Shown here piece by piece: positions 1 to 8,277 of a DNA stretch of 64,000 bases. Location: NCBI RefSeq assembly GCF_006491645.1, contig NZ_VDCZ01000004.1, positions 124,001 through 188,000 of the forward strand, read 5' to 3'. Positions within the stretch are counted from its first letter, which is position 1. Each line of letters opens with the position of its first letter. Made by a program: the position numbers and the translations under genes. Origin of the DNA: Flavobacterium profundi. GTDB taxonomy: Bacteria; Bacteroidota; Bacteroidia; Flavobacteriales; Flavobacteriaceae. The notes under the pieces were generated by a model. That model did not search any database, was not told the DNA's origin, and saw nothing but the letters and a program-made list of their open reading frames with translations.

Positions 1-1
1 A

Positions 2-844
2 GCACTAATAAGTTATACTGTTTCAAATACGTTATTTAGTAAAAATAAGGCTACAAACACCAGTAGTGCAACTAATGGATTTGCCGGAAGTTCTATGTGG
101 TTACGTTCTTATGGGTCAGGGTCTAATATTGTAACGACTATTTCGAATTGTACTTTTGTGGATAATGTAGATGATGGAGCCAATGCAGCAATGAATAACT
201 TGAACCGTGTAACTTTGGCTTTAACCAAAAATACCAATTCAAACCATACGGCTACACTTTCCAACTGTTTGTTTTGGAATAACAAAGCAGCTTCTGGTGC
301 TACAGCAAGACCTATTGGAGGCTTTATTGAAAGTGGCATTTCTTCAGCAACTGTTATTAATTCAACAGACGAAACTAATTTTACAGGAATTACTCTTTCG
401 GGAACATCTGCAAATAATAATAGTTCGGATCCTTTATTTACCGATTTAGCTGGTGGAGATTATACTTTAAGTTTGGGGTCACCTGCTATAGATTCTGGAG
501 ATAATGCGAATGTAATTGGTACGACAGATTTATTAGGAAACCAAAGAATTTTCAATACAGTTGTGGATAGAGGAGTGTATGAGTTTGGTTCTTCGGTTTT
601 AAGTTCGACAGCTTTTCAAGAGTTTACCAATTTTCAAATTTATCCAAACCCAGCAACAAGTATTTTGCATGTTTCAAGTTCACAAAAAATAAATGCACTA
701 GAAGTATATACTTTGGAAGGAAAATTAATATTAAAAGCAAATGGAAATGAAGTGGATGTAACATCTTTACAAAATGGATTATATCTTATTAAAGTGATAC
801 CGTTTGAAAATGAATTTGGAGTGAAGAAATTTGTAAAACAGTAA
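2..844 (+). CDS. Type IX secretion (type A) surface protein, 3' end only
   Basis: The reading frame is open from base 2, so this is the C-terminal 280 residues of a longer protein that begins outside the window. The body is Asn/Thr/Ser-rich with short beta-strand-like repeats, and includes the GDYTLSLGSPAIDSGDN stretch typical of choice-of-anchor Q / parallel beta-helix surface proteins. The last 75 or so residues (from FQIYPNPATSILHV to the terminal KKFVKQ) are a classic type A sorting domain, the signal for export through the type IX system and anchoring at the cell surface. Its ligand or enzyme activity cannot be told from this fragment. A terminator follows. Confidence 0.85.
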   Translation, partial: ALISYTVSNTLFSKNKATNTSSATNGFAGSSMWLRSYGSGSNIVTTISNCTFVDNVDDGANAAMNNLNRVTLALTKNTNSNHTATLSNCLFWNNKAASGATARPIGGFIESGISSATVINSTDETNFTGITLSGTSANNNSSDPLFTDLAGGDYTLSLGSPAIDSGDNANVIGTTDLLGNQRIFNTVVDRGVYEFGSSVLSSTAFQEFTNFQIYPNPATSILHVSSSQKINALEVYTLEGKLILKANGNEVDVTSLQNGLYLIKVIPFENEFGVKKFVKQ

Positions 845-874
845 TGTTGTTTTTTATAGTTTTTTAAATGAAAG

Positions 875-905
875 ACCGCTATTTTAGTAAAGTAGCGGTT
901 TTTAT
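875..905 (+). terminator. Rho-independent terminator after the surface protein
   Basis: ACCGCTA (875-881) pairs with TAGCGGT (893-899) and is followed by a T-rich run. It sits 31 bases after the stop of the upstream gene. Confidence 0.8.
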
Positions 906-981
906 TTTTTTATTTGTTAACCAATGCATTTCAATGAAACAAGCAAAATAGGTAAAGATAGGTCACAAAAAAATTGACATA

Positions 982-1014
982 AAAAAACCGCCAATCGATT
1001 GGAAGGCGGTTTTG
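982..1014 (-). terminator. Terminator of the rng gene
   Basis: AAAACCGCC at about 985-992 pairs with GGCGGTTTT at about 1005-1013, with a T-run when read on the minus strand. It lies just past the rng stop codon. Confidence 0.75.
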
Positions 1015-1017
1015 TAT

Positions 1018-2568
1018 TTATTTAATTTGATTTCCTTGTTTATCAAAGAAATGGTATTCAAGATACGTGTAAGCGTCACGTGGTATGATTTTCACCCATT
1101 TTTTATGTTCAAAAAACCATTTTGAACGTATTGATGGAAAACCTTTTTCAAGGTAAGCTGCCACAAAAGGATGAGCATTTAATACTACCTTTTTATGGAC
1201 TTTAATAATTCTTTCTAGGTCAGCCGTTATTTTGTCAATAATTAAGATAGGAGCTTCAATTTCCCCATTTTCATTTGGGTCTTCTTCTCTCGTTTTAATA
1301 TTAACTTCTGGTCTAACACGTTGTCTAGTAATTTGAATTAGTCCAAACTTACTAGGAGGCAAGATTTTATGCTTGGCCTTATCGTCACTCATTTCTTCTC
1401 TTAAGAAATCATAGAGTTGTTTTCTATTCTCTGCGTTTTGCATATCAATAAAATCGACCACTATAATTCCGCCCATATCTCGTAAACGTAATTGTCTTGC
1501 TATTTCTGCAGCTGCAATCATGTTTACTTCTAAAGCGGTATCTTCTTGGCTTAAAGCCTTGTTGGAACGATTACCGCTATTTACATCAATTACGTGTAAG
1601 GCTTCTGTATGTTCAATTATAAGATACGCTCCTTTGCTCATGGAAACGGTTTTTCCAAAGGAAGTCTTAATTTGTCTTTCTATATGATATTTCTCAAAAA
1701 GAGGAAGATCTTTCGATTGATAGTGTTTTACGATAGACACTTTATCAGGAGCTATTTCTTGCAAATAGTCCTTCGTTTGAATGTATAATTCTTCATCATC
1801 AATATGAATACTAGTAAAAGTGTCATTAAATACATCTCTTAGTATAGAAGAAGCTTTGTTTAATTCTCCTAGTACTTTTGAAGGATGATGAGCGGTTTGT
1901 AGCCTTTTACACATGGCAGACCATCTGTCTAATAACAGTTGTAGGTCTCTGTCCAATTCAGCTACTTTTTTGCCTTCGGCTACTGTTCTTACAATAACCC
2001 CAAAACCTTTTGGTCGAATCGATTGAACCAGTCTTTTTAATCGGTCTTTTTCTTCTTTAGAATCTATTTTTTGAGAAATGGACACCCTGTCTGAAAAAGG
2101 AACTAAAACAACATATCTACCTGCTAAAGAAATCTCAGAACTTATTCTAGGACCTTTAGTAGAGATAGGTTCTTTAACAACCTGAACTAAAACCGATTGA
2201 TTGGCACTGAGAATATCAGTAATCATGCCATCTTTATTGATTTCAGCTTCAAAAGGAAAATTTTTGAGTGAATAATCTTTTAGTTTACCTGCGCTTACAA
2301 GTTTAATAAATTTCATCAAAGAAGGTAGGTTTGGGCCTAAATCATGATAGTGTAAAAAAGCATCCTTTTCATAACCTAAATTAACAAATGCTGCATTTAA
2401 ACCAGCAACTGGTTTTCTGATTTTGGCAATAAAAATATCACCTACACTGAAATTAGTCCCTTTTTCTTCTTCTTTGTGTAATTCTATTAGTTTTCCATCT
2501 TTTAATAAGGCAAAATCTACTGCTTCTGAACCCGATCTAATAATTAACTCTTTGTTCACGCTGTACAT
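1018..2568 (-). CDS. rng: Ribonuclease E/G family endoribonuclease
   Basis: A 516-residue RNase G-type endoribonuclease, which cleaves single-stranded RNA in rRNA maturation and mRNA decay. An S1-like RNA-binding segment lies in the N-terminal 120 residues (VGDIFIAKIRKP, GYEKDAFLHYHDLG). The catalytic half shows the two acidic motifs for Mg2+ (HVIDVNSGN and GGIIVVDFIDM). After ITRQRVRPEV the Zn-link motif CPxC of E. coli RNase E/G is missing: that place reads NIKTREEDPNENGE. I believe this is usual for the phylum, but could not check. There is no long C-terminal scaffold as in RNase E. The start is the first ATG in the frame; MYSVNKEL fits the family N-terminus. The neighbours (small basic protein, HU, mutY) give a conserved-looking flavobacterial order. 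Confidence 0.93.
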   Translation of the reverse strand: MYSVNKELIIRSGSEAVDFALLKDGKLIELHKEEEKGTNFSVGDIFIAKIRKPVAGLNAAFVNLGYEKDAFLHYHDLGPNLPSLMKFIKLVSAGKLKDYSLKNFPFEAEINKDGMITDILSANQSVLVQVVKEPISTKGPRISSEISLAGRYVVLVPFSDRVSISQKIDSKEEKDRLKRLVQSIRPKGFGVIVRTVAEGKKVAELDRDLQLLLDRWSAMCKRLQTAHHPSKVLGELNKASSILRDVFNDTFTSIHIDDEELYIQTKDYLQEIAPDKVSIVKHYQSKDLPLFEKYHIERQIKTSFGKTVSMSKGAYLIIEHTEALHVIDVNSGNRSNKALSQEDTALEVNMIAAAEIARQLRLRDMGGIIVVDFIDMQNAENRKQLYDFLREEMSDDKAKHKILPPSKFGLIQITRQRVRPEVNIKTREEDPNENGEIEAPILIIDKITADLERIIKVHKKVVLNAHPFVAAYLEKGFPSIRSKWFFEHKKWVKIIPRDAYTYLEYHFFDKQGNQIK

Positions 2569-2676
2569 TTTTATCTGTAAGTGTTTTCTGTTGTGTTCTA
2601 AGTAAAACTTCTAACTTGTAACATCTAACTTATTTACAGATGGATTAAACAATATTTTACAGGTATTTTACCCGAT

Positions 2677-2695
2677 AATCAGTAGCTTACTGATT
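2677..2695. other. Short stem-loop in the rng upstream gap
   Basis: AATCAGTA and TACTGATT pair around a GCT loop. There is no strong T-run, so it may be a weak terminator or a processing hairpin. Confidence 0.35.
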
Positions 2696-2714
2696 AATTT
2701 CAAAGAACTTTTAA

Positions 2715-2750
2715 AAAAAGAAAAAGTAGTTTAAACTACTTTTTCTTTTT
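2715..2750. terminator. 36-bp perfect palindrome overlapping a stop codon
   Basis: Two 18-base arms (2715-2732 and 2733-2750) are exact inverted copies. On the minus strand the left arm is also the coding DNA for the last four Lys codons and the TAG stop of the 30-residue basic protein, so stop codon and terminator stem coincide. A-run and T-run on each side would let it act in both directions. Confidence 0.7.
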
Positions 2751-2828
2751 GTGACGGTTAGCTCTCGCTCTTTTTTTACGTTTGTGAGTCGCTACCTTAT
2801 GTCTTTTTCTCTTTTTACCACTTGGCAT
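2736..2828 (-). CDS. 30-residue very basic protein, ribosomal-protein-like
   Basis: A short reading frame beginning MPSGKKRKRHKVATHKRKK and ending in four lysines. About two thirds of the 30 residues are Lys, Arg or His, and there is no acidic residue, as in the small ribosomal proteins (THX, bL36 types). I recognise this sequence as recurring beside HU and rng in flavobacteria. A possible identity is the Bacteroidota-specific ribosomal protein reported from the Flavobacterium johnsoniae ribosome structure and named bL38, but I cannot confirm that from sequence alone. It follows the HU gene on the same strand by 29 bases and is probably co-transcribed with it. Its final codons lie inside a palindromic terminator. 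Confidence 0.7.
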   Translation of the reverse strand: MPSGKKRKRHKVATHKRKKRARANRHKKKK

Positions 2829-2857
2829 AACGTTGTTGGTTTAGATTAATAAATGAT

Positions 2858-3151
2858 TTATACTGCTACTTCAGTTTTCGTTTTTACGCTCTCAACAAAT
2901 ACTTTTGCAGGTTTAAATGCTGGAATATTGTGAGCAGGAATTTTAATCGTAGTGTTTTTTGAAATGTTTCTTCCAGTTTTCTCAGCTCTAGTTTTAATAA
3001 TGAAGCTTCCAAAACCTCTTAAATATACATTATCACCTGTTTCTAATGAGTTCTTTACTTCTTCCATAAAAGTCTCTACAGTTGCTTGAACATCAGATTT
3101 TTCAAGACCTAATTTTTCAGAAATTTTAGCTACAATGTCTGCTTTCGTCAT
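2858..3151 (-). CDS. hup: HU-family nucleoid DNA-binding protein
   Basis: A 97-residue HU/IHF-fold protein, the dimeric DNA-bending nucleoid protein. The start is set at MTKADIVAKISEKLGL; a longer frame starting at 3196 would place the start codon on top of the promoter, so it was rejected. It shows the alpha-helical dimer half, then VYLRGFGSFIIKTR and the beta-arm residues GRNISKNTTIKIPA with the conserved Pro of the DNA-intercalating tip, then HNIPAFKPAK. The C-terminal VESVKTKTEVAV is a short tail beyond the core. It is divergent from mutY and followed by the 30-residue basic protein. Confidence 0.95.
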   Translation of the reverse strand: MTKADIVAKISEKLGLEKSDVQATVETFMEEVKNSLETGDNVYLRGFGSFIIKTRAEKTGRNISKNTTIKIPAHNIPAFKPAKVFVESVKTKTEVAV

Positions 3152-3193
3152 TTTCTTTCGTATTAATATTTTTATGTTCTTTTTTTGAGTTTG

Positions 3194-3201
3194 CAAATAT
3201 A
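3194..3201 (-). promoter_or_regulatory. Promoter -7 element of the HU gene
   Basis: TATATTTG on the minus strand fits the Bacteroidota TAnnTTTG element. A TTG lies 23 bases further upstream (3225-3227). Confidence 0.6.
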
Positions 3202-3259
3202 TGAATTAAAAAAATAATAAATCAATCATAATTAATTAATTTTTAAGCCTTAATATTTT

Positions 3260-3267
3260 TATTTTTG
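3260..3267 (+). promoter_or_regulatory. Promoter -7 element of mutY
   Basis: TATTTTTG lies 17 bases before the mutY ATG and matches TAnnTTTG. No clear -33 TTG was seen. Confidence 0.45.
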
Positions 3268-3284
3268 TTACCCAATATATAAAA

Positions 3285-4313
3285 ATGAATTTTTCTAAGA
3301 CCTTAATTGCTTGGTATTTACAAAATAAACGCAGTTTGCCATGGAGAGAAACCACAAATCCTTACTTTATTTGGCTCTCTGAAATTATCCTTCAACAAAC
3401 GCGAGTAGCGCAGGGGAAACCCTATTATGATGCTTTTTTACAACATTTTCCAACGGTGCAAGATTTAGCTTTTGCAACTGAACAAGACGTTTTAAAACTA
3501 TGGCAAGGTTTAGGGTACTACTCTAGAGCAAGAAACTTACATGCTACTGCAAAATACATTGTTCAAGAATTGGAAGGTCAATTTCCAAATAATTATAATA
3601 ATTTGCTTTCTTTAAAAGGAGTAGGAGAATATACTGCAGCCGCTATTGCATCTTTTGCTTACAATGAACCTGTTGCTGTAGTTGATGGAAATGTTTTTAG
3701 AGTGCTTTCTCGTATATATGGGTTAGAATTGGATATTTCTGAAGTAAAAACCAAAAAAGAATTTCAAAAATTAGCACAAGAACTTTTACCTATAGATAAC
3801 GCAGCTCTTTTTAATCAGGCGATTATGGAATTTGGAGCCTTGCAATGTGTACCGAAGAGTCCAAATTGTTCGATATGCGTTTTTCAAAACAATTGTTATG
3901 CCTTTCAAAAAAAGAAAGTGGATGTTTTACCTGTTAAATCTAAAAAGATAAAAATTGCACACCGTTATTTTTATTATTTAGTTCTTAGAGATGCAGCCAA
4001 TCATTTTGTGGTGTCAAAAAGAGAAGAAAAGGGAATTTGGCATAATTTATACGAATTTACGTTACTAGAATACGATCAAAAACCATTTTTAAAAGAGGTT
4101 GTGGCTCATATTCAAGAACAGTATCCAGCGAAAGAAATCATATTAAAAAACGAAAAAGAGTTGCTGCATAAATTGTCTCATCAACATCTTCATATTCATT
4201 TTATAGAAGTAAGTTTAAATACCAAAATTGAGAATGCTATTTCAATGGAAAAGATGTTGCAATTGCCAATGCCTATTGTAATCCATAATTTTATAGCGGC
4301 AAATTATTTATAA
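3285..4313 (+). CDS. mutY: A/G-specific adenine glycosylase
   Basis: A 342-residue MutY, which removes adenine mispaired with 8-oxoguanine. Visible motifs are the catalytic Glu in LSEIILQQTRV (about residue 33), the helix-hairpin-helix LKGVGEYTAAAI, the catalytic Asp in VVDGNVFRV, and the 4Fe-4S cysteines in QCVPKSPNCSICVFQNNC (C-x6-C-x2-C-x5-C). The C-terminal third is the NUDIX-like domain that reads 8-oxoG. Length is normal for the family. It is divergent from HU and followed by ssb. Confidence 0.96.
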   Translation: MNFSKTLIAWYLQNKRSLPWRETTNPYFIWLSEIILQQTRVAQGKPYYDAFLQHFPTVQDLAFATEQDVLKLWQGLGYYSRARNLHATAKYIVQELEGQFPNNYNNLLSLKGVGEYTAAAIASFAYNEPVAVVDGNVFRVLSRIYGLELDISEVKTKKEFQKLAQELLPIDNAALFNQAIMEFGALQCVPKSPNCSICVFQNNCYAFQKKKVDVLPVKSKKIKIAHRYFYYLVLRDAANHFVVSKREEKGIWHNLYEFTLLEYDQKPFLKEVVAHIQEQYPAKEIILKNEKELLHKLSHQHLHIHFIEVSLNTKIENAISMEKMLQLPMPIVIHNFIAANYL

Positions 4314-4330
4314 AACTTCAAAAAAAACAC

Positions 4331-4338
4331 TATATTTG
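4331..4338 (+). promoter_or_regulatory. Promoter -7 element of ssb
   Basis: TATATTTG lies 22 bases before the ssb start codon. Confidence 0.5.
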
Positions 4339-4360
4339 ATTTATAAAATTATTATACGCC

Positions 4361-4810
4361 ATGAATGGAACTTTAAACAAAGTACTTTTAATAGGTCATT
4401 TAGGAGATGAGATAAAAATGCATTATTTTGATGGAGGAAATTGTATCGGAAGATTTCCACTTGCCACAAATGAAGTATACATTAATAAAACCACAGGTGA
4501 AAAAATTACCTCTACAGAATGGCATAATATTGTGGTTCGAAATAAAGCAGCTGAAATTTGTGAAAAATATTTATCAAAAGGTGACAAAATCTATATAGAA
4601 GGACGAATTAAATCCCGACAATGGCAAGCCGAAGATGGTAGTACAAAATACACTACTGAAATTCAAGTAACTGAATTTACATTTTTAACGACCAAAAAAG
4701 AATCGGAAGCCACCAAACAAAATTTTAGAGACGATGTTTCTGAGTCATCAAAAAACACTAATTTTGACAATTCAAACTTAGGAACTCATAATGATGATTT
4801 ACCTTTTTAA
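4361..4810 (+). CDS. ssb: Single-stranded DNA-binding protein
   Basis: A 149-residue SSB with an N-terminal OB-fold (MNGTLNKVLLIGHLGDEIK, then EWHNIVVRNKAAEICEKYL and GDKIYIEGRIKSRQW), a short flexible linker, and the acidic tip DDLPF that docks repair and replication partners. It lies between mutY and gldE. The adjacency to gldE/gldD is common in flavobacteria and does not imply a role in gliding. Confidence 0.96.
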   Translation: MNGTLNKVLLIGHLGDEIKMHYFDGGNCIGRFPLATNEVYINKTTGEKITSTEWHNIVVRNKAAEICEKYLSKGDKIYIEGRIKSRQWQAEDGSTKYTTEIQVTEFTFLTTKKESEATKQNFRDDVSESSKNTNFDNSNLGTHNDDLPF

Positions 4811-4832
4811 TGTTTAATTAATATAGTATACT

Positions 4833-6125
4833 TTGGATCCAGATCCTTCCAGTTTAACAAACACCATAGATTTTGAGCTACTAATAGGATTAATAGCTGT
4901 TTTTTTTCTGCTTTTTTGCTCTGCCTTTATTTCAGGTTCAGAAGTTGCATTGTTTTCGCTTTCACAAAAAGATCTTGATGATTTAATTGAAGAAGATGGA
5001 AATAAAGGGTCGATTATTACGCGTTTATTGGAAAAACCTAAAAAATTATTAGCTACAATCTTGGTAGCCAATAATTTTATCAATATTGCTGTAGTTATCT
5101 TGTTCTCTTCTATTAGTGAAAAAATTTTCAATTCGATAAGTTCTTCTTTGCTTCGTTTTGTTTTAGAAGTAGTCGTGGTTACTTTTTTAATTTTATTATT
5201 TGGTGAGGTTTTACCAAAAATTTATGCGAATAGAAATAATGTTAGTTTTTCCAAAACGGTTTATTTGCCTATTTCAATTTTAGATAAAGTATTAACGCCA
5301 ATTACGATTCCCATGCGAAATATCATTTTGTATGTGGAAAAAAAATTCAGTGTTCAAAAAACGAGTTTTTCAGTAGACCAGCTATCGCAAGCATTGGAAC
5401 TCACCAATCATTCGGAAACTACACAAGAGGAACAAAAAATTTTAGAAGGGATTGTTACTTTTGGAAATACAGAAGTGCGCCAAGTAATGAGCCCTAGAAT
5501 TGATATTTTTGCACTGGATAAAGAGGAGTCTTTTTCTGATGTAATGCCTAAAATAATCGAAAAAGGCTATTCAAGAATTCCAGTTTATACTGAAAATATT
5601 GACCAAATAGAAGGTGTTTTATTTATTAAAGATTTGATTCCTTACATCGATGAAAAGGATTTTGAATGGCAAACACTAATACGTGCTCCCTTTTTTATAC
5701 CAGAAAATAAAAAGCTAGATAATTTGTTGAAAGAGTTTCAAGGGATGAAAAATCATTTGGCTATTGTGGTAGATGAATATGGTGGAACTTCGGGGTTAGT
5801 GTCATTGGAAGATATTTTAGAAGAGATTGTAGGAGACATTAGTGATGAATTTGATGATGAAAATATTATTTATTCTCAAATAGATGATAAAACCTATCTT
5901 TTTGAAGGGAAAATTAGTTTGAAAGATTTTTATAGAATTATTGATGTTAATGGAGTTGAATTTGAAGAGAAGAAAGGTGAAGCTGAAACGCTCGCAGGAT
6001 TCCTTTTAGAAATATCTGGAAATTTTCCAAAAAAGAGTCAGAAAATAAACTTTAATTCTTATGTTTTTACAATAGAAAACGTTGATAAAAGAAGAATTAA
6101 GCAAATAAAAGTTACTATAAATTAG
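4833..6125 (+). CDS. gldE: Gliding motility protein GldE (CNNM/CBS membrane protein)
   Basis: A 430-residue membrane protein with an N-terminal CNNM domain (several hydrophobic segments in residues 12-150, including GEVLPKIYANRN), a CBS pair (VMSPRIDIFALD to VVDEYGGTSGLVSLEDILEEIVGDI, about residues 215-340) and a C-terminal CorC/HlyC transporter-associated domain. GldE works with GldD in gliding and type IX secretion. The start appears to be TTG at 4833: an in-frame stop lies at 4824-4826 and there is no ATG before the first membrane segment, and the MDPDPS start fits GldE. The gene is followed after 2 bases by gldD. Confidence 0.93.
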   Translation: MDPDPSSLTNTIDFELLIGLIAVFFLLFCSAFISGSEVALFSLSQKDLDDLIEEDGNKGSIITRLLEKPKKLLATILVANNFINIAVVILFSSISEKIFNSISSSLLRFVLEVVVVTFLILLFGEVLPKIYANRNNVSFSKTVYLPISILDKVLTPITIPMRNIILYVEKKFSVQKTSFSVDQLSQALELTNHSETTQEEQKILEGIVTFGNTEVRQVMSPRIDIFALDKEESFSDVMPKIIEKGYSRIPVYTENIDQIEGVLFIKDLIPYIDEKDFEWQTLIRAPFFIPENKKLDNLLKEFQGMKNHLAIVVDEYGGTSGLVSLEDILEEIVGDISDEFDDENIIYSQIDDKTYLFEGKISLKDFYRIIDVNGVEFEEKKGEAETLAGFLLEISGNFPKKSQKINFNSYVFTIENVDKRRIKQIKVTIN

Positions 6126-6127
6126 AG

Positions 6128-6679
6128 ATGAAAAATTGGATTGTTATATTGTTGTTTTCTTTTTTATTGGTATCCTGTGGAGATGAAACGGTTCCAAAGC
6201 CTAAAGGTCAATTGCGTTTAGATTACCCAGAAGCAAATTATGGTTTTTTAGCAGGAAGTTGTCCGTTTTCTTTTGATATTAATGATGTAGTCAAAATAAA
6301 ATCTAAGGAAATGTGTTCGTTTGAATTGCATTATCCTAAAATGAAAGCTACCGTATATATTACTTATAAACCGGTAAATGATAATATTGATGATTTACTG
6401 CGTGATGCTCAAAAACTAACCTATGATCATGTTATAAAAGCGGATGATATTTTAGAGCAACCTTTTATTAATACGAAGAAAAAGGTATATGGAATGTTTT
6501 ATGAAGTAGGAGGGAATGCGGCTACCAATGCTCAGTTTTATGTTACCGATAGTACTAAGAATTTTATAGTAGGCAGTTTGTATTTTTATGCAAAGCCTAA
6601 TTTTGATTCCATATTACCTGCTGCGGATTATGTAAAAAATGATATTCGTAAGATTATGGAAACTATCGAATGGAAATAA
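6128..6679 (+). CDS. gldD: Gliding motility lipoprotein GldD
   Basis: A 183-residue lipoprotein with signal peptide MKNWIVILLFSFLLVSC and the lipobox Cys at about residue 17. The mature part begins with PKPKGQLRLDYPEANY, the segment I associate with GldD, a lipoprotein needed for gliding motility and type IX secretion in Flavobacterium johnsoniae. It is transcribed with gldE (2-base gap). A bidirectional terminator follows. Confidence 0.93.
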   Translation: MKNWIVILLFSFLLVSCGDETVPKPKGQLRLDYPEANYGFLAGSCPFSFDINDVVKIKSKEMCSFELHYPKMKATVYITYKPVNDNIDDLLRDAQKLTYDHVIKADDILEQPFINTKKKVYGMFYEVGGNAATNAQFYVTDSTKNFIVGSLYFYAKPNFDSILPAADYVKNDIRKIMETIEWK

Positions 6680-6712
6680 AAAAGAGCGAATTGTTATTCG
6701 CTCTTTTTTTAT
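6680..6712. terminator. Bidirectional terminator between gldD and the HMA gene
   Basis: AAAAGAGCGAA pairs with TTCGCTCTTTT around a short loop, with A- and T-runs on both sides. It serves two convergent genes. Confidence 0.85.
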
Positions 6713-6726
6713 AATTATTTTAGATC

Positions 6727-7242
6727 TTACAAAGTTCCAGTTTCTTTTTTCTCACCACATGATAATTTTCCAGCACAGCAAGATTTCTTTTCACCTTCCT
6801 TTTTTTCAGTGCAAGTTGAACTGTCTGCTTTTTTAGATTTTTTCTTTTTTTTCTTCTCTTTCTCTTTCACTGAATAAAAAGCTTTGTCTTTTGAAGATTT
6901 TACATTCGAAACTTTGTAAAGCTCACCATTACCCACTTTTTCAACAGTTTCTCTTAAAGATTCAGGTGTTTGTTTTTGATCATCAAAAGTTACTGTAGCT
7001 GTTTTGTTGTCAAAATCAACTTTTGCTTCGCTTACACCATCAAGACCTGCTAATTTGTTTTCGATAACTTTTGCACATCCTTCTGGACATGTCATGCCAT
7101 CAATCGTAAAAGAGGCAGTAGCTAAGTTTTCTGTGGCAATAGTAGTTGATTTATTTTCAGTTGTAGCAGTTTCTTCTTTTTTACAACTCGTGAATAGTAA
7201 AGTTGAGCAAGCTATAAGAGCAATTAGTTTAAGGCTCTTCAT
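6727..7242 (-). CDS. Heavy-metal-associated (HMA) domain lipoprotein
   Basis: A 171-residue predicted lipoprotein (MKSLKLIALIACSTLLFTSCK, lipobox Cys). One HMA-type ferredoxin-like domain spans about residues 40-110, with the metal loop GMTCPEGCAKVIENKL. The two cysteines are spaced C-x3-C instead of the C-x2-C of copper chaperones. A Lys-rich linker (KEKEKKKKKKSKK) leads to a Cys-rich tail with five cysteines (TCTEKK, SCCAGKLSC), likely a second metal site. The start at 7242 is preferred because the signal peptide begins there and a promoter element lies just upstream. A role in copper or zinc binding in the periplasm is inferred. Confidence 0.82.
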   Translation of the reverse strand: MKSLKLIALIACSTLLFTSCKKEETATTENKSTTIATENLATASFTIDGMTCPEGCAKVIENKLAGLDGVSEAKVDFDNKTATVTFDDQKQTPESLRETVEKVGNGELYKVSNVKSSKDKAFYSVKEKEKKKKKKSKKADSSTCTEKKEGEKKSCCAGKLSCGEKKETGTL

Positions 7243-7280
7243 AATAGATATTTTATAAAAGTAATTCAAAAATTTTATTA

Positions 7281-7288
7281 CAAATTTA
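7281..7288 (-). promoter_or_regulatory. Promoter -7 element of the HMA lipoprotein gene
   Basis: TAAATTTG on the minus strand, about 39 bases before the chosen start. Confidence 0.5.
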
Positions 7289-7349
7289 TGTAAAAAATGA
7301 TGGCTAAGTTAAAATAAAGTCTGAATTTTGAGCTGCTAAATTTATTTTT

Positions 7350-8225
7350 ATGGAAAATAATAATACAAAATGGTATTTGTTGGGTTTCTTAGGATGTGTT
7401 TGGGGAAGTTCTTTTATCTTAATGCAATTAGGATTAAAAGGAGTAAATTCAGTTCAAATGGGAAGCTTACGAATTTTGTTTGCAGGCTTGTTCTTAATCT
7501 TGGTAGGTTATAAAGAATTGGCTAAAATACCATTATACAAATGGAAATTCATAGTGCTTACTTCTTTGTGTGGTACTTTTTTTCCGGTGTATTTGTTTGC
7601 TTTGGCTTTGTCTAAAATTGATGGTTCTGTAAGTTCTATTTTAAATTCATTAACACCATTAAACACACTTATTGTTGGGCTTTTGTTTTTTGGTGCAAGT
7701 GTTCAGCGAAGACAAGTGTTTGGAGTAATTATAGGTTTTGTAGGTTGTTTGTTGTTGGTCCTTTTTGGAGAAGGCAGTAATACAACTGAAAATTATTATT
7801 ATGCGTTGTTAATTTTATTAGCGTCCTTATTTTATGGTATTAATGTGAATTTGATTAAAAAGTATTTATCCGATTTAAAACCATTAACCATTAGTACAGG
7901 GAATTTTGTGGTTATTTTTATTCCTGCTTTAGTAGTGCTTTATTTTTCAGATTTTTTTGTAATAGCTTCTCAAGAAAAAGTGCTAACTTCTTTAGGTTAT
8001 ATCGCTATTTTAGGAGTTATAGGGACAGGTCTTTCTAATATATTGTTTTTTAAATTAATCCAATTGTCGTCTCCAGTTTTTGCGGCTTCAGTAACGTATA
8101 TAATACCGGTAGTAGCTATTTTGTTAGGTTATTTCTTTATGGATGAAAGTTTGAATTTTATACAAGCATGTGGTGCTTTTATAGTGCTTCTGGGAGTTTA
8201 TTTGTCTAGTAGAAAAAATAATTGA
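7350..8225 (+). CDS. EamA-family (DMT) transporter
   Basis: A 291-residue protein made of two EamA repeats, about ten membrane segments in all. Typical pieces are WGSSFILMQLGLKG in the first helix pair, LFALALSKIDGSVSSILNSLTPLNT in the middle of repeat 1, and the matching SSPVFAASVTYIIPVVAILLGYFFMDE in repeat 2. Members export metabolites such as amino acids or purines; the substrate cannot be told. It stands alone between two convergently placed units. Confidence 0.85.
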   Translation: MENNNTKWYLLGFLGCVWGSSFILMQLGLKGVNSVQMGSLRILFAGLFLILVGYKELAKIPLYKWKFIVLTSLCGTFFPVYLFALALSKIDGSVSSILNSLTPLNTLIVGLLFFGASVQRRQVFGVIIGFVGCLLLVLFGEGSNTTENYYYALLILLASLFYGINVNLIKKYLSDLKPLTISTGNFVVIFIPALVVLYFSDFFVIASQEKVLTSLGYIAILGVIGTGLSNILFFKLIQLSSPVFAASVTYIIPVVAILLGYFFMDESLNFIQACGAFIVLLGVYLSSRKNN

Positions 8226-8230
8226 TATGA

Positions 8231-8260
8231 AAAAAGCCCCCAATTAGTTGAGAGCTTTTT
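8231..8260 (-). terminator. Terminator of the M16 protease operon
   Basis: Thirteen-base arms (8231-8243, 8248-8260) with a TTAG loop. Two positions are C/A mismatches on the plus strand but become G-U wobble pairs on the minus strand, so the stem is better formed in transcripts coming from the protease genes. Confidence 0.65.
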
Positions 8261-8277
8261 CTTTATTTTGAATAAGA

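Noticed and set aside
4814..5131. A 105-residue minus-strand frame at the start of gldE
   Set aside because: It lies entirely over gldE, which has clear family motifs.
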